Assembly: GCA_904063045.1 (NCBI GenBank)
Contig: CAJFCJ010000006.1
Span: forward strand, 310,001-374,000
DNA length: 64,000 bases
Direction: 5' to 3'
Source of the DNA: Dimorphilus gyrociliatus
Lineage: Eukaryota; Annelida; Polychaeta; Dinophilidae
Shown: piece after piece, positions 52,201-64,000 of the stretch
How the letters are laid out: every line of letters begins with the position of its first letter
Position numbering within the stretch: position 1 is the first letter of the stretch
Position numbers and translations under genes: made by a program
Notes under the pieces: model-generated
What the model was told of the DNA's origin: nothing
Databases searched by the model: none
Seen by the model: only the letters and a program-made list of their open reading frames with translations

Positions 52201-55200
52201 GGTTGGCTGAACACAAACCTCTTGTTCTCTGTGGACCCCCAGGTTCAGGTAAAACTATGACGCTTTTCTCAGCTTTGAGAGCACTCCCAGAGCTCGAGGT
52301 TGTTGGCTTGAATTTCTCGTCTGCCACAACACCTGAATTAATGTTGAAAACATTTGATCATTATTGTGAATATCGTAAAACACCAAATGGAGTTGTTTTA
52401 AGTCCTCTACAGCTTAACAAATGGTTGGTTTTGTTTTGTGACGAAATAAATTTGCCAGATATGGATAAATATGGAACTCAGCGAATCATTTCCTTTTTGA
52501 GACAGATGGTGGAGCATGGAGGTTTTTATAATACAAATGATCAGACATGGGTTCGTTTCGAAAGAATCCAGTTTGTTGGTGCATGCAATCCTCCAACAGA
52601 TCCTGGACGAAAGCCATTATCTCATAGATTCTTACGTCATGTTCCTGTCGTTTATGTGGATTATCCCGGAAAAGTATCTCTTATGCAAATCTATGGTACT
52701 TTCAACCGAGCAATGTTACGACTTGTGCCTGTTTTAAGATCTTACGCTGATCCACTCACTCAATCTATGGTTGAATTATATACTATGTGCCAAGAGAGGT
52801 TTACGCAAGATATGCAACCCCATTATATATACAGTCCTAGAGAAATGACAAGATGGGTTAGAGGTATATGTGAAGCTTTGAAACATTTAGAGACATTGGC
52901 CATTGAAGGATTAGTTAGAATATGGGCTCATGAGGCATTGAGGTTATTTCATGATCGTTTAGTAACAGAGGAAGAAAGAATTTGGATGATTGAACAAATA
53001 GATTCGGTTGCTATTCAGCAATTTCCGAATTTTGACAAAAATTCAGCTTTAGCGAAACCAATCTTATACTCAAATTGGTTAAGCAAAGATTATGTCCCTG
53101 TTGAACAAGAGGAACTTAGAGAATATGTAAAAGCTAGGCTAAAGGTGTTTTATGAGGAAGAGTTAGACGTGCCATTGGTTCTATTTAATGAAGTTTTGGA
53201 TCATGTTCTACGGATTGATCGAATTTTCAAACAACCTCAGGGCCATTTGCTATTAATTGGAGTTAGTGGAGCTGGAAAAACGACTCTTTCTCGATTTGTT
53301 GCCTGGATGAATGGCTTAACAGTATTCCAAGTCAAAGTGCATAATAAGTACACAGCTGATGACTTCGACGAGGATCTCAGAAATGTTCTTAGAAGAAGTG
53401 GAACCAAAGGGGAAAAAATCTGTTTTATCATGGATGAATCCAATGTTTTAGATTCGTCTTTCTTAGAACGAATGAATACTCTACTAGCTAATGGAGAAGT
53501 TCCCGGTTTGTTTGAAGGTGATGAACTCACGACACTCATGACTCAATGTAAAGAGGGCTCTCAAAAAGATGGTAAGATGCTAGACAGTCATGAAGAATTA
53601 TACAAGTGGTTCACTCAGCAAGTCATGTACAACTTACATGTTGTATTTACCATGAACCCATCTTCGGAAGGTTTAAAAGACAGAGCTGCAACATCTCCTG
53701 CTTTATTCAATAGGTAAGCTTGAAATAGTTTAATATATTACGATGTCTCCCTCATTGAGAAACGACTTTGCATGTATATTCTGTGCAATATCGTGGTTTA
53801 AGGGGAGTAAATTAAAAGCCTGTTTTCAAATTAAGTTTTCATTTATTTTTTTTTGAAAATGACTTTTGAGATTAAGCTACAAAATATTTCAGATGCGTAT
53901 TGAACTGGTTTGGTGACTGGAGCAAAGAAGCCTTCTATCAAGTTGGAAAGGAATTTACATGCAAAGTCGATTTGGACAACCCAAAATATTTGGCTCCTGA
54001 CTATTTACCTTTGGCTTATGAAAATTTACCACAGCCTCCAACTCATAGAGATGTCGTTGTCAATGCTTTTGTGTTTGTCCACCAAACTCTACACAGAGCA
54101 AATGAAAGAGTAGCTAAAAGGGGAGGCAGAACAATGGCAATAACTCCCAGACACTTTTTGGATTTTATAAATCATTATGTTAAATTAACAAGAGAAAAAA
54201 GGACAGATTTGGAGGAACAGCAACTTCATTTAAATGTCGGTTTGCAAAAGATTAGAGATACTGTTAAACAAGTGGAAGATCTTCAAAAAAGTCTATCCAG
54301 TAAGAGAATAGAATTGGAAAATAAGAATCAAGCAGCGAATGCTAAATTAAAGCAAATGGTGAAGGATCAACAAGAAGCAGAGAGGAAAAAAGTTACATCT
54401 CAAGAATTAGAAGCTGCACTAAAAGCGCAGACTAAAGTTATTGGGGAGAAGCAAAGTGCTGTCAAAGCAGATTTGGCTCAAGTGGAGCCAGCAGTTTTAG
54501 ATGCTCAACAAGGTTTGTAGTACTCCTATAAATTTAATTACATATTTTATTATCTCGCGAATATCTTGAAAAGTATGGTTTATAGCATAACGTCACAACG
54601 TGACAATGAAAAAACGATAGTTTTAAAGGTTTTATTATAAATATTATTCTCAAGTGGATAAGGAAAATAACTTTTTTAACACTTAAAAATGATTTTATCA
54701 AAGAAACAGTGATGCAAATAGTACTTTATGTTAGTTTAAGCCTTCGCCGCTGAAAAAACTGTAGGAATTTTTGCGGAATACAATATACAATTGTATTCTA
54801 TTTAGCCGTAAAGGGTATAAAGAAACAGAATCTAGTCGAGCTTCGAGGATTTTCCAACCCACCCCAACTAGTTAAGGTCTGCATGGAATCTATCATGACA
54901 CTTTTGGGAGAAGGAGATGTTGACTGGAAGTCTATACGATCTATGGTTATGCGAGAAAATTTCATAACGACCATCGTTAATTTTAATACAGAAGATATTA
55001 CGTAAGCTATAAACATTCGCGTTTAGGCCGTTAACTGTGCTTTCTCTGTTTGCTTAAAATTAAAAATTTTCGCTTCTTTAATGCTTAGTACTATATTTTA
55101 ATATTTAGCTGTCAAGTCCATAAAGCGTCAAAATTTAGTGGAAGTAAAATCGTTGTCAAATCCTCCTCCGCTGGTGAAATTGGCGCTGGAATCGATTTGT

Positions 55201-58200
55201 TTTCTTTTGGGTGAAGATACAACTGACTGGAAAGCAATAAGATCAATTATAATGAGAGACAATTTTATATCTACCATTGTTGGATTTGATGCTGAAAATT
55301 TGACGTAGGTTCCAGCATGTCGGTTTCAAATTTTACTGGTTGAGGAGGACTTAGATGTTTTTTTTTATTTAGATTGCATGCTTTCTGTTGTTTGATTTTC
55401 TTTCTGTCTTGTTTAAAGACATGAAAACTAATTACAATTATTTTCAGAGATGAAATAAGACAAAAAATGAAAACAAAATTCTTGACAAATCCAGACTATA
55501 GCTTTGAGAAAATGAATAGAGCCTCAGCTGCATGTGGGCCTATGGTTAAATGGGCTATTGCTCAGGTAAGCGAACATTTTTGTGTCTACAACATAATTTT
55601 TATACGTCATCATAATACTAGATTAACTATTCGGATATGTTGAATCGCATCGAACCTTTACGTAACGAGTTGGCATCTCTAGAACATGAAGCTTCAGAAA
55701 ACCGAAGCAAAGATGAGGAGGTGAAAAATTTGATTGCCGAACTGGAGAAATCCATTGCTAAATATAAGGAAGAATATGCACATCTTATATCTGAGGCTCA
55801 GGCCATAAAAGCAGATTTGAGTGCTGTTGAAACAAAAGTGGAGAGATCTGTAGCTCTTTTAAAATCTTTATCCTCAGAAAAAGAACGATGGGAAGCTGGC
55901 AGCGAGACATTTAAAGCTCAAATGTCTACAATAGTTGGAGATGTGCTCCTCTCATCGGCATTTATGGCTTACGCTGGCTACTTTGATCAACATATGAGAG
56001 AAAGCCTGTTCCATACATGGGTTGGGCATTTACAACAAGCCAATATACAATTTCGACAAGATTTAGCAAGAATAGAATACTTGTCAAACGCTGATGACAG
56101 ATTAAAATGGCAAGCTAATTCTTTGCCATCCGATGATTTATGTACCGAGAATGCCATAATGCTGAATAGGTTTGCTTTCCAAAATAAATCCGTATGTGAT
56201 ATATAACTAAGTTTTGTATTACAGATTCAATAGATATCCTCTTATTATCGACCCTTCAGGCCAAGCTACAGAATTTATTATGAACTTGTATTCAGACAAA
56301 AAAATAACAAAAACATCATTTTTGGATGATTCCTTCCGAAAGCATTTGGAATCAGCTTTAAGATTTGGAAATCCTCTACTTGTACAAGACGTAGAGAATT
56401 ATGATCCAATTTTGAATCCTGTTTTAAATAGAGAATTAAGAAAAACTGGTGGTCGGGTGCTGATTACAATTGGAGATCAGGACATAGATTTGTCTCCAAG
56501 TTTCACTATTTTCCTTTCATCTAGAGATCCAACAGTAGAATTTCCACCTGATATATGCTCCAGAGTAACTTTCGTTAACTTTACAGTAAGTTGGTAAAAT
56601 TACAAACTAGTTATTTAATTAAACATATTCTCTAAATAAAGGTAACTCGTCACTCTTTACAATCCCAATGTCTGAATACTGTACTTAAAGCTGAGAGGCC
56701 AGACGTTGATGAGAAGAGGTCTGACCTTTTGAAATTGCAAGGCGAATTCCGTTTGCGATTAAGGCAGCTGGAAAAGAGTTTGTTGACGGCTTTGAATGAA
56801 GTTAAAGGTAGAATTTTGGACGATGATTCCATAATTTCTCATCTTGAGATGCTGAAGAAGGAAGCTGGTGAAATTGCTAGAAAAGTGGAGGAAACGGATG
56901 TGATTATGGCAGAGGTCGAAACTGTTTCAGCACAATATGTCCCTCTAGCCCAGTCATGTTCATCTATTTATTTTACTTTGGAGTCACTAAATCAGATACA
57001 TTTCTTGTATCAATATTCTCTCCACTTCTTCTTTGATATTTTTAATGCCGTTCTAGATAGTAGTCGTCTGAATGGAATTAAAGAATATGATAAGAGATTG
57101 AAAATTATCACCGATAACCTGTTCAAAATTACTTATGAAAGAGTGGCTAGGGGAATGCTTCATGTTGATAGAATTGCTTTGTCAGTTTTACTCTCCAGGA
57201 TTCATCTCAAGCAGTCTGCAACGTAAGAATCTATTATTTTTTGTTTAATATTTGTTTTTTAAGTAATTAATCAAATTAGTTTTGAATAGCAATAACTAAA
57301 TTTGATAAATGTTATTTTAATCGTTTGAAATTGTTTTCTCGTTTTTTTATAACTTACTAAAACAGTATTGAATTTATGGACAACGAAGAAAAGATCAGGT
57401 AGACAAACTATTCTGGGTTTATTTCTTTTATTGCTTAAACCTATATTCTAACATCCTTGCTCTCCATTCTTACTCCAAAGCCTCTATTCTCCACAACGCA
57501 CATTGGAGGAACCTAAATATCAATATTCGCATTTGTTTTGTGCTATTTTGTATTATCAAAATTGCTGGATCTTAGGTAAAATGTTTAGATATATATTACC
57601 TTTATCTAAGGTCCTTTATAATTTTGATGCGTAATGTAACGGCTTGGAAGGATTTTTTGTTTTACGTGGCTACAAAGACACTCTTGCTCTACTAAATCTT
57701 TATTAAAGGCAGAAAATAACTTTTCAGCTCTGCTTTGTATATCCCTCTTAAAATAATTATATATCAATACGTTAATCAGAAGTTTGAATACTAATAATCC
57801 CTTTCAAAAAAAATTTTACTTATCAAATCTCTGGAAAGAAAAACTATTCGAAACTTTTTTCAATGAATCTAACATAATATCTGTTTTATTTCAGCGAAAC
57901 GACTTACGAAAGAGAATGGCAGCATCTATTACGCGGAGCCGAAGCCATGATAGGTCAAACTAATATTCCGCAAATTCCTGGACTATCAGCCGTTCAATGT
58001 GAAGGAGTAGCAAAGCTATCTCGGCTTCAAGCATTTAAAGAAGTATCTAAAACTATTTCCAACAACCCAGATGTAGGGGCATGGCTTGAAACAATTTCAC
58101 CAGAGCATTGTGTACCATGTCTCTGGCAGGGAGATGAAAAGCTAACACCTATCGGACGATCAATTCATGAACTATTGGCCATTCAAGGGCTTAGGCCAGA

Positions 58201-60748
58201 TAGGTATGTTGCATTAAAAATTTGGTTTATTTTTGGTTTAAAATGTCCATAATATAACTAATTCATAAATATTAATTACTAGACTATTGGCAGCAACACA
58301 TTTGTTTGTAAATGCTGTCTTGGGAGAGGACTTTATGGCTTCTGCAGAATCAGAGATGGATATGGCTCTTGTTATTGAAAAGGAAGTTAAAGCATCTACC
58401 CCAATATTACTCTGCTCTGTTACAGGCTATGATGCATCTGGAAGAGTAGACGATTTAGCAGCTGAATTGAATAAACAGCTAACTTCCATTGCTATCGGAT
58501 CCGCAGAAGGATTTTCTCTTGCAGACAGGGCAATAAGCTCTGCGTCCAAATCTGGGCGTTGGGTACTACTGAAAAATGTTCATCTCGCTCCACAATGGCT
58601 CTTCCAATTAGAGAAACGTTTGCATTCTTTGACTCCTCACGCTAATTTCAGACTATTTTTAACTATGGAAATTAACCCGAAACTTCCTGTAAATCTATTG
58701 AGATCCGGTAGAATATTCGTATTCGAGCCACCACCTGGTGTGAAAGCGTCCTTACTTAGAACGTTTTCCTCTCTTTCCGCTAACCGAATGTGCAAAGCTC
58801 CATCAGAGAGAGCCAGATTATATTTCTTATTGGCATGGCTTCATGCTATTGTTGGGGAACGCTTACGATACGCTCCCCTTGGATGGAGCAAAAAGTAAGC
58901 CGGTGTATTCTTTTCTGCTCACAATTACATCTCTTTTTTTTTAGATACGAATTCAATGAGTCCGATTTGCGCTGCGCCTCAGATACCATTGATACCTGGT
59001 TAGATTCCGTAGCAATGGGAAGAACTAACTTACCCCCCGAAAAGATTCCTTGGGACGCTCTGAGAACCCTCCTGGCCCAATGCATCTACGGAGGAAAGAT
59101 AGACAACGAATTCGATCAGAGATTACTCACTACTTTCCTGAAGAATACTTTCACAGCAGAAACGTTCAATCCCGATTATCCACTTGTGATGGACGTAGAT
59201 GGAGTACAAGGAAAGAAAATCATCATGCCTGATGCTGTTCAAAGAGATGGATTTGTGAACTGGGTTGAGCAAATGCCAGTACAGCAAACACCGTCATGGC
59301 TTGGCTTACCAAATAATGCTGAAAAAGTTCTATTAACAACGAGAGCAACAACTATGGTTGGAAATCTATTGAAAATGCAAATCTTAGAAGACGACGATGA
59401 TTTAGCATACTCTGGAGATAAGGAGAAGAAGGCAATTACAGATTCTCGGCCAGCTTGGATGAGAACACTTCACGCCAGCTTAAAAGCTTGGTCTAAATTG
59501 GTACCAAAGGTAAACCACTTACTGATATTTGAGAAGTCTTACTCAGAAAAAAATAGACATTCAATAACTTTTCTATTAGTAAGAAGTAAGATTAATGCAT
59601 TAGGTTCGAGTATTTTCAACGATTGTTTTTCAAAATCATCTATTATACAACGTTCATTTTATTATATTTCCACCAATAGTTGGTAAGTACAGGAAAAGGC
59701 AAGGGATTTTCTCCTTTGTTAATAACAGTACGCTACCGTTAATAAAAAAAGAGAGTCAAAGAAGATAATGTACTCTTATATTTAGTCAAAATTAACGGTT
59801 GTTTACATAGGTGTCTGGCTGTACAGGTTTATGTAGTAAATTATATCAATTTTATTTTCATTTTGAAATTTTCTTTCTACTTGAATATTCTTGAGGAAAA
59901 GTGTTTCGGTTAACAGTTCATTCTTTTCTCTCTGTAATTTTAATCGATTTAAATTTTAAGTTTTATTAATCATAAAATTTCTCTTTTAGTCCATAGCTTC
60001 GATGAAAAGAACTGCTGATAATATTAAGGATCCATTATTCCGATTCTTTGAAAGGGAAGTTAAAGCTGGAGCAAAGTTATTGACAGATGTCAGACGGGAT
60101 ATAGAGGAAGTTATGCTAATATGTGAAGGAGAAAAAAAACCAACGAACCATCACCGAGAACTCATGGCTGATTTAGCTAAAGGTGTTATACCAAATACTT
60201 GGAGTCGCTATACAGTTCCACCCGGATTAACCGTAATCCAATGGATTAGCGATTTCGCTGAGAGAGTAAAGCAATTATCAGCAATCGCTCAAGCGTCACT
60301 GGCGGGAAGCGGCGCCCTGAAAAACCACAATGTTTGGCTGGGCGGTCTCTTTATCCCCGAAGCCTATATTACAGCTACTAGGCAGTATGTTGCACAAGCG
60401 AACCAGTGGTCATTGGAGGAACTTCGTTTGAAAGTGAATGTTATGGAAAAGACTGATGGAGTACCAGCGGCAGATGCGTGTACATTTAGTGTGATAGGTT
60501 TACAGTTGATGGGCGCGAAATGTTCGGGAAGTTCGCTTCAACTGTCGTCAGCTATAAGTACAGATATGCCCCTTACTAGACTCACTTGGGAACGATCGAC
60601 AGGCGAGCAAACCACTGGTGTTACTCTTCCAGTTTACTTGAATGCAACTCGGTCGCATATATTGTTTACTGTGAATTTGGAAGCCTCCGGAAGTCATACT
60701 TTTTATGAAAGGGGTGTGGCAATTATTTCCTCGGTTCTGGGGTCATAA
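43290..60748 (+). CDS. DYNC1H1: Cytoplasmic dynein 1 heavy chain (complete)
   Basis: Exons: 43290-43524, 43576-43660, 44333-44762, 44814-45590, 45648-45739, 45800-46355, 46525-46820, 46876-47913, 47967-48551, 48608-53713, 53893-54512, (54806-55001 or 55109-55304), 55448-55565, 55622-56169, 56225-56585, 56642-57222, 57895-58203, 58283-58894, 58945-59509, 59990-60748: 4622 residues (human 4646). It is the minus-end-directed motor for retrograde cargo, mitosis and nuclear positioning. Tail: [29 protein letters not shown]-loops: AAA1 GPAGTGKT (about 1889), AAA2 GPSGSGKS (2206), AAA3 GPPGSGKT (2574), AAA4 GVSGAGKT (2916), with Walker [18 protein letters not shown] and FIMDESNV. Coiled-coil stalk flanks the microtubule-binding domain, then AAA5/AAA6 and the C-terminal domain ([20 protein letters not shown]). 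The 5.1-kb exon holds AAA1-AAA4. Alternative exons are listed separately. Confidence 0.97.
43661..44332 (+). other. Intron 2 of dynein heavy chain
   Basis: 672 nt, longer than most introns here. An open frame at 43686-43916 has no domain and no matching splice phase, so it is not included as an exon. Confidence 0.7.
54806..55001 (+). other. Dynein alternative exon 12a (microtubule-binding domain, variant A)
   Basis: 196 nt, acceptor tatttag, donor gtaagc. It enters at phase 1 and leaves at phase 2 and encodes [49 protein letters not shown] and [11 protein letters not shown]. This is the start of the stalk-tip microtubule-binding domain. It aligns without gaps to exon 12b. Compared with remembered animal dynein 1, it is the more divergent copy ([11 protein letters not shown] in helix 1 where LALESICLLLG is usual). 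Confidence 0.85.
55109..55304 (+). other. Dynein alternative exon 12b (microtubule-binding domain, variant B)
   Basis: 196 nt, acceptor atatttag, donor gtaggt, same entry and exit phases as 12a. Encodes [49 protein letters not shown] and [11 protein letters not shown], closer to the conserved dynein 1 sequence. Because 196 is not a multiple of 3, using both copies or neither breaks the frame; only one can be used per mRNA. Confidence 0.85.
57366..57398 (+). other. Candidate 33-nt cassette exon in dynein heavy chain
   Basis: Within the 672-nt intron 57223-57894 a 33-nt segment is bounded by acceptor ctaaaacag and donor gtagac. Its insertion keeps frame (enters phase 2, leaves phase 2) and would add [11 protein letters not shown] between LKQSA and ETTYEREW, in the region between AAA5 and AAA6. 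Vertebrate dynein 1 has no equivalent that I recall. Use is unproven. Confidence 0.35.
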
Positions 60749-63378
60749 CTTTATAGAACTTTATTGAAATGTTTATTCAGTGTTCTCTTTGCTGTCTCTA
60801 CGCCCCCTTGCTTTTTAGATTAATATTATTACTTAGAAATACACGCTATATTGTGTGAATTCACTCTTATATTTGGCCATTGAAACGGATAGTTCGTTTG
60901 TGACAGAATCGAACAATTGTAAAAAGCATCTTATATATTAATCTTCTGGCTAAAAACTGTTTTAATGAAACAACATTGTTTATATAACTACTTCTTGAGA
61001 TTTATAATTTTATATTAATACTCTGTCATTATCAACCATTCATTAAATATCATTAGAGAATAGGCTTGATGAAATAAATTTCGTAGAAAGGCAGACAAAA
61101 ATAAGACAACTATTAAACTAGACACTGAAGAATACATTTAAGACGACCAATGTAGGATAGTTTTTTGCTCTGCCTCCAGCCAGACTTCTTCACCTCTCTT
61201 AGAATGAGCGTTTATACGGAAACGCTGGTAAATTAACTCATTATTTCCCTCTACATTTTATACAGCCTAAAGGCTTGAAATATTGGGCAGTCGACTCACA
61301 AACGTATGTTAGAACGAATAAACTTTTTAAAATCTGATTCTGACATAACTAATTCGATGAAAAAGCATCGTAAAAACGTTGCATCGACCTATTAGTTGTT
61401 CTGGTCTCTGGGTATTGTTAACTTTCTCTTTAATTTCCTACTTCTGAAAAAGGAACCCTTAGCGCGAAAATATAATTTACAAAGGAAACTGTATACGAGT
61501 AAACAATTGAAAGAATAATTGCTTCTATATTTTGTAAGACGCCTTTTTAATTGTCTCTTTTCTCCTGTCTCTTCGATCTGTCTACTTTAGCAAGATTTTC
61601 TGTAAAAGATAAAAAGATCTAATCCGAGTGGTTTCATCGAAATGATAAATCATAGTTAGAACAGATGGATTGAAACTTTTTGAGAACAGCTTTTAAAAAA
61701 AATTTTATTTTGCTTTGTGGATCTTTTTATAGACGTATTTTATGTCTCCTTTTATTATTTATAAGCTCTCTAATAGATCCAGTAAATTCGTTCATATCAA
61801 TATTCTTAGTGTGAAAATGGATGAACGAATGCCCTTTTTTATATATATAACGCAGTAATATCGAATGATCATTAGAAATAGATGCTAGGGCATATCTGGC
61901 AGCGAATAGGACGCCTGTAGAGCTTCATTAGGACTTTGTTATACTGTATAATAATGTGCTATTTGATTCACATTTACGTCACTTATCAATTTTTCTTTCG
62001 AGATTTTTTCAATCTTGGCAGAGCAAAAATAAAGAAATATAAAAATTGTGCAACATTTTCTTCAAACCCTTTATTATTTAACGGGGCGATCGAAAAGCTT
62101 ACATCACTGTCATTTCCGCTCTGATTACCTTTAATAATTTTCCTGATAAATCGAATCTCTTCCTCATATCTTTATCAATTTGACATCGGTAATTGAGAAA
62201 GGTATGAAATGACCTTAAGGAAATAAATTATTTCCCTGAGATAAGTAACTTATTTGAATGAAAAATTGCATAATTAACAGTTGTATCCCTTTGAGACAGA
62301 AAAATACGACTGATTTATATATGTGTGTGAATGCATCGTGCAGCCGTTACTTTAAAAGGTAACAATAAAAAATATTAAATTAACTGTAATTTCGCACTAA
62401 AGTTTTCTATTGAAATAGAGACGTCAATTTCATAAATTATAAGTTGTAAAGACGATAAATCCCATCTTTAATCGAGTGAATCACGCATATAACAGTTGTA
62501 GTTTTTTCTTTATCCAGTGCTTTATGTAAAGCCAGTTTAAGGATTCTGATTGGTACGTCTCGAATCGACGTCATCGCCCCTATGTAATATAAGGTCTGAA
62601 AGGCTACAGAAAAAATGAAAATTCGAAAGAGGATTGAAAAGTGAACTAACTGTTGGAAAGGAGGTAATTGATCATTGCTTAATTTTTATTCATTTATTCC
62701 AATCTATAAAATGGTCTAAAAATAATATAGATAGGCATAATGCTTTTCTCAGAATAAGTTGAAGCACATCTTCATTAATCTTACTATATTTATTGTTGTA
62801 ATAATTTATCTCAGTAGATAGAAGGTGCGCTTAATAGCATCTGTGCCTAAGAATCAAACACTCTTATTGGTCGTAAAGCCACAGCCTGTCAAAAAAAAAA
62901 TGATTTTGTACAAATTCTGAAGAATACGCTATTTCGTATTTTTCGTGCTTTCTTTCATTTTCTTTTCATTTATTTTCTCGTATATGGAAACACGAGGTTT
63001 GTTATTCTTCTAAGGTTTGGTATAGTGAACCCAAATAGCTCGTTAATGAGTTAGGTAATAAACAGATCGCATAGCACTGCCATTATTTATTAGGAACAAA
63101 ATTATTTCTCTAACCTTTCCTGGTTAACTTTCTTAGTTTTTGTGACTTTTGTAATAAGGTAAATAGTCCAAGTGGAATAATGTTGGAAACTTCGTCTTTA
63201 TTCAAATGGTCACGTAAAAATTCTAGTTTGAAGGAAAGGCGTTAAATCGAAGATTTGTTTAGACTCGCTAGTTTTTTTTTATTTGATTGGTTGACTGACA
63301 AAAGTCATCTCTATGATTGTTGCTTTTAGATTTAATATTTTACATACTTAACATATTTGCCTCTATTTCAGTAAAAAC
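60749..63378. other. Intergenic, dynein to GPCR
   Basis: 2.6 kb, AT-rich. It includes dynein's 3' UTR and probably a GPCR 5' UTR exon: an acceptor (ctatttcag) ends at 63371, eight nt before the GPCR ATG, and a candidate donor ggag|gtaatt lies at 62661-62662, downstream of a TATA-like tgtaatataagg near 62582. No other coding evidence; the frame 61936-62124 is not convincing. Confidence 0.45.
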
Positions 63379-64000
63379 ATGACGCATAACTCTACAAACG
63401 ATACTAGTACAACGATGGACACTGCACAAATTATAATGTCAATAATACCGATAATATGTTCTTTTGGAATTGGAGGTATAATCTTAACTGTAATAGTTCT
63501 GAGTCGTAAACACATGAGCACAAGTACAAATATATATCTAACGGCTCTTGCTATCTCCGATCTCTTATATTTGCTAACGTATGCATCTACGGAGATTGGT
63601 GTGAGGATTATTGAAGATGTTTACAAAGATATCGCTCAAGCTACCATATACCATAGGTACCTTAGTCATGTTATACAGATCTTTCTGCTTAGTAGTGTCT
63701 GGCTTACAGTCGTTTTGGCAATTGAAAGGTGGATAGCAATTTGTCAGCCGTTTCTAGCCACAAAATTTTGTACCGTCTTCCGCTCTCAGATATTTACCCT
63801 TCTTATATTCGTATTCGCTATTCTCTGTCGTCTAACAAGTTTCTTTGATTATCAAATTGTTACATTTTTTGATAACACGACTAAAACTACAATTACATAT
63901 GGAGAAGTTACGGATTTTTCCAGGAGTTATTTCTATCGAAAAGTATATCCCTGGACTATTGAAGTATTTGTATCGTCATTAATTCCGTTTCTATTGTTAC
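63379..64000 (+). CDS. Rhodopsin-like (class A) peptide-type GPCR, truncated by window edge
   Basis: From the ATG at 63379, 207 residues are present. Two N-glycosylation sites sit in the short N terminus (HNST, NDTS). TM1 spans the segment IICSFGIGGIILTVIVLSRK, with Gly-Gly where most class A receptors have GN. TM2 contains NIYLTALAISDLLYLL, with the conserved Asp. TM3 ends VWLTVVLAIERWIAICQP, where ERW replaces DRY. TM4 follows (IFTLLIFVFAILCRL) and TM5 begins at the edge (VSSLIPFLL, Pro conserved). The ERW-I-A-I-C-x-P pattern is common in invertebrate FMRFamide/myosuppressin-type peptide receptors, so a neuropeptide ligand is likely but not shown. No canonical TM3 cysteine partner can be judged from the fragment. 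Confidence 0.85.
   Translation, partial: MTHNSTNDTSTTMDTAQIIMSIIPIICSFGIGGIILTVIVLSRKHMSTSTNIYLTALAISDLLYLLTYASTEIGVRIIEDVYKDIAQATIYHRYLSHVIQIFLLSSVWLTVVLAIERWIAICQPFLATKFCTVFRSQIFTLLIFVFAILCRLTSFFDYQIVTFFDNTTKTTITYGEVTDFSRSYFYRKVYPWTIEVFVSSLIPFLLL

Noticed and set aside
54513..54530. Dynein possibly broken after exon 11, where the open frame stops
   Set aside because: The stop lies in the intron; donor gtttgt at 54513 and the downstream exons restore the full-length frame.
63379..64000. Opsin identity for the truncated GPCR
   Set aside because: The ERW motif and N terminus fit peptide receptors better, and the Schiff-base lysine region lies outside the window.

Overview
This is a eukaryotic, AT-rich, gene-dense window from a small-genome invertebrate animal, probably a protostome and possibly a spiralian with a compact genome. 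The assignment rests on GT-AG introns mostly of 50-110 nt, typical metazoan genes (cytoplasmic dynein heavy chain, MON2, a tau-family protein, BAZ2, receptor guanylate cyclase, Ly6, GPCR) and the absence of operons or bacterial signals. The species is inferred only. Gene models were built by hand from splice sites, reading phase and remembered family sequences, so single exon edges may be off.

Layout. 1-6551 (minus): 5' end of MON2, running off the left edge. Its fourth intron (5.5 kb) contains a complete two-exon Ly6/uPAR-like gene on the same strand. 7241-11502 (minus): a receptor guanylate cyclase whose ectodomain is a bacterial-type PstS phosphate-binding domain. 12192-15000 (minus): a coiled-coil protein with a C-terminal CAP-Gly domain. 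15509-16108 (minus): a 66-residue protein with a degenerate WW-like segment. 16456-18475 (minus): a membrane-anchored tubulin-tyrosine-ligase-like enzyme. 19134-19493 (plus): a small putative secreted protein. 19611-20179 (minus): a tau/MAP protein reduced almost to its microtubule-binding repeats. 21099-24449 (plus): an intronless BAZ2-like chromatin remodeller subunit. 24640-28672 (minus): CNBD2-like double cyclic-nucleotide-binding protein. 30125-31705 (plus): GALE. 32556-33289 (plus): small membrane protein. 33505-35222 (minus): TATDN1. About 36580-42045 (plus): NWD-type STAND NTPase with WD40 repeats. 42414-42899 (minus): RPS17. 43290-60748 (plus): complete cytoplasmic dynein heavy chain. 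63379 to the right edge (plus): a rhodopsin-like GPCR.

Most striking points: (1) the PstS-guanylate cyclase fusion keeps every phosphate-contacting residue position I can map, making it a candidate extracellular phosphate sensor signalling through cGMP; (2) the dynein gene carries two tandem, equal-length (196 nt), phase-incompatible copies of the exon encoding the first half of the microtubule-binding domain, a textbook layout for mutually exclusive splicing of the motor's track-contacting surface; (3) dynein also has a candidate 33-nt cassette exon; (4) a miniature tau; (5) a Ly6 gene nested in MON2. Several genes here (dynein, tau-like, CAP-Gly protein, TTLL enzyme) concern microtubules, but I see no sign that they form a regulated cluster.
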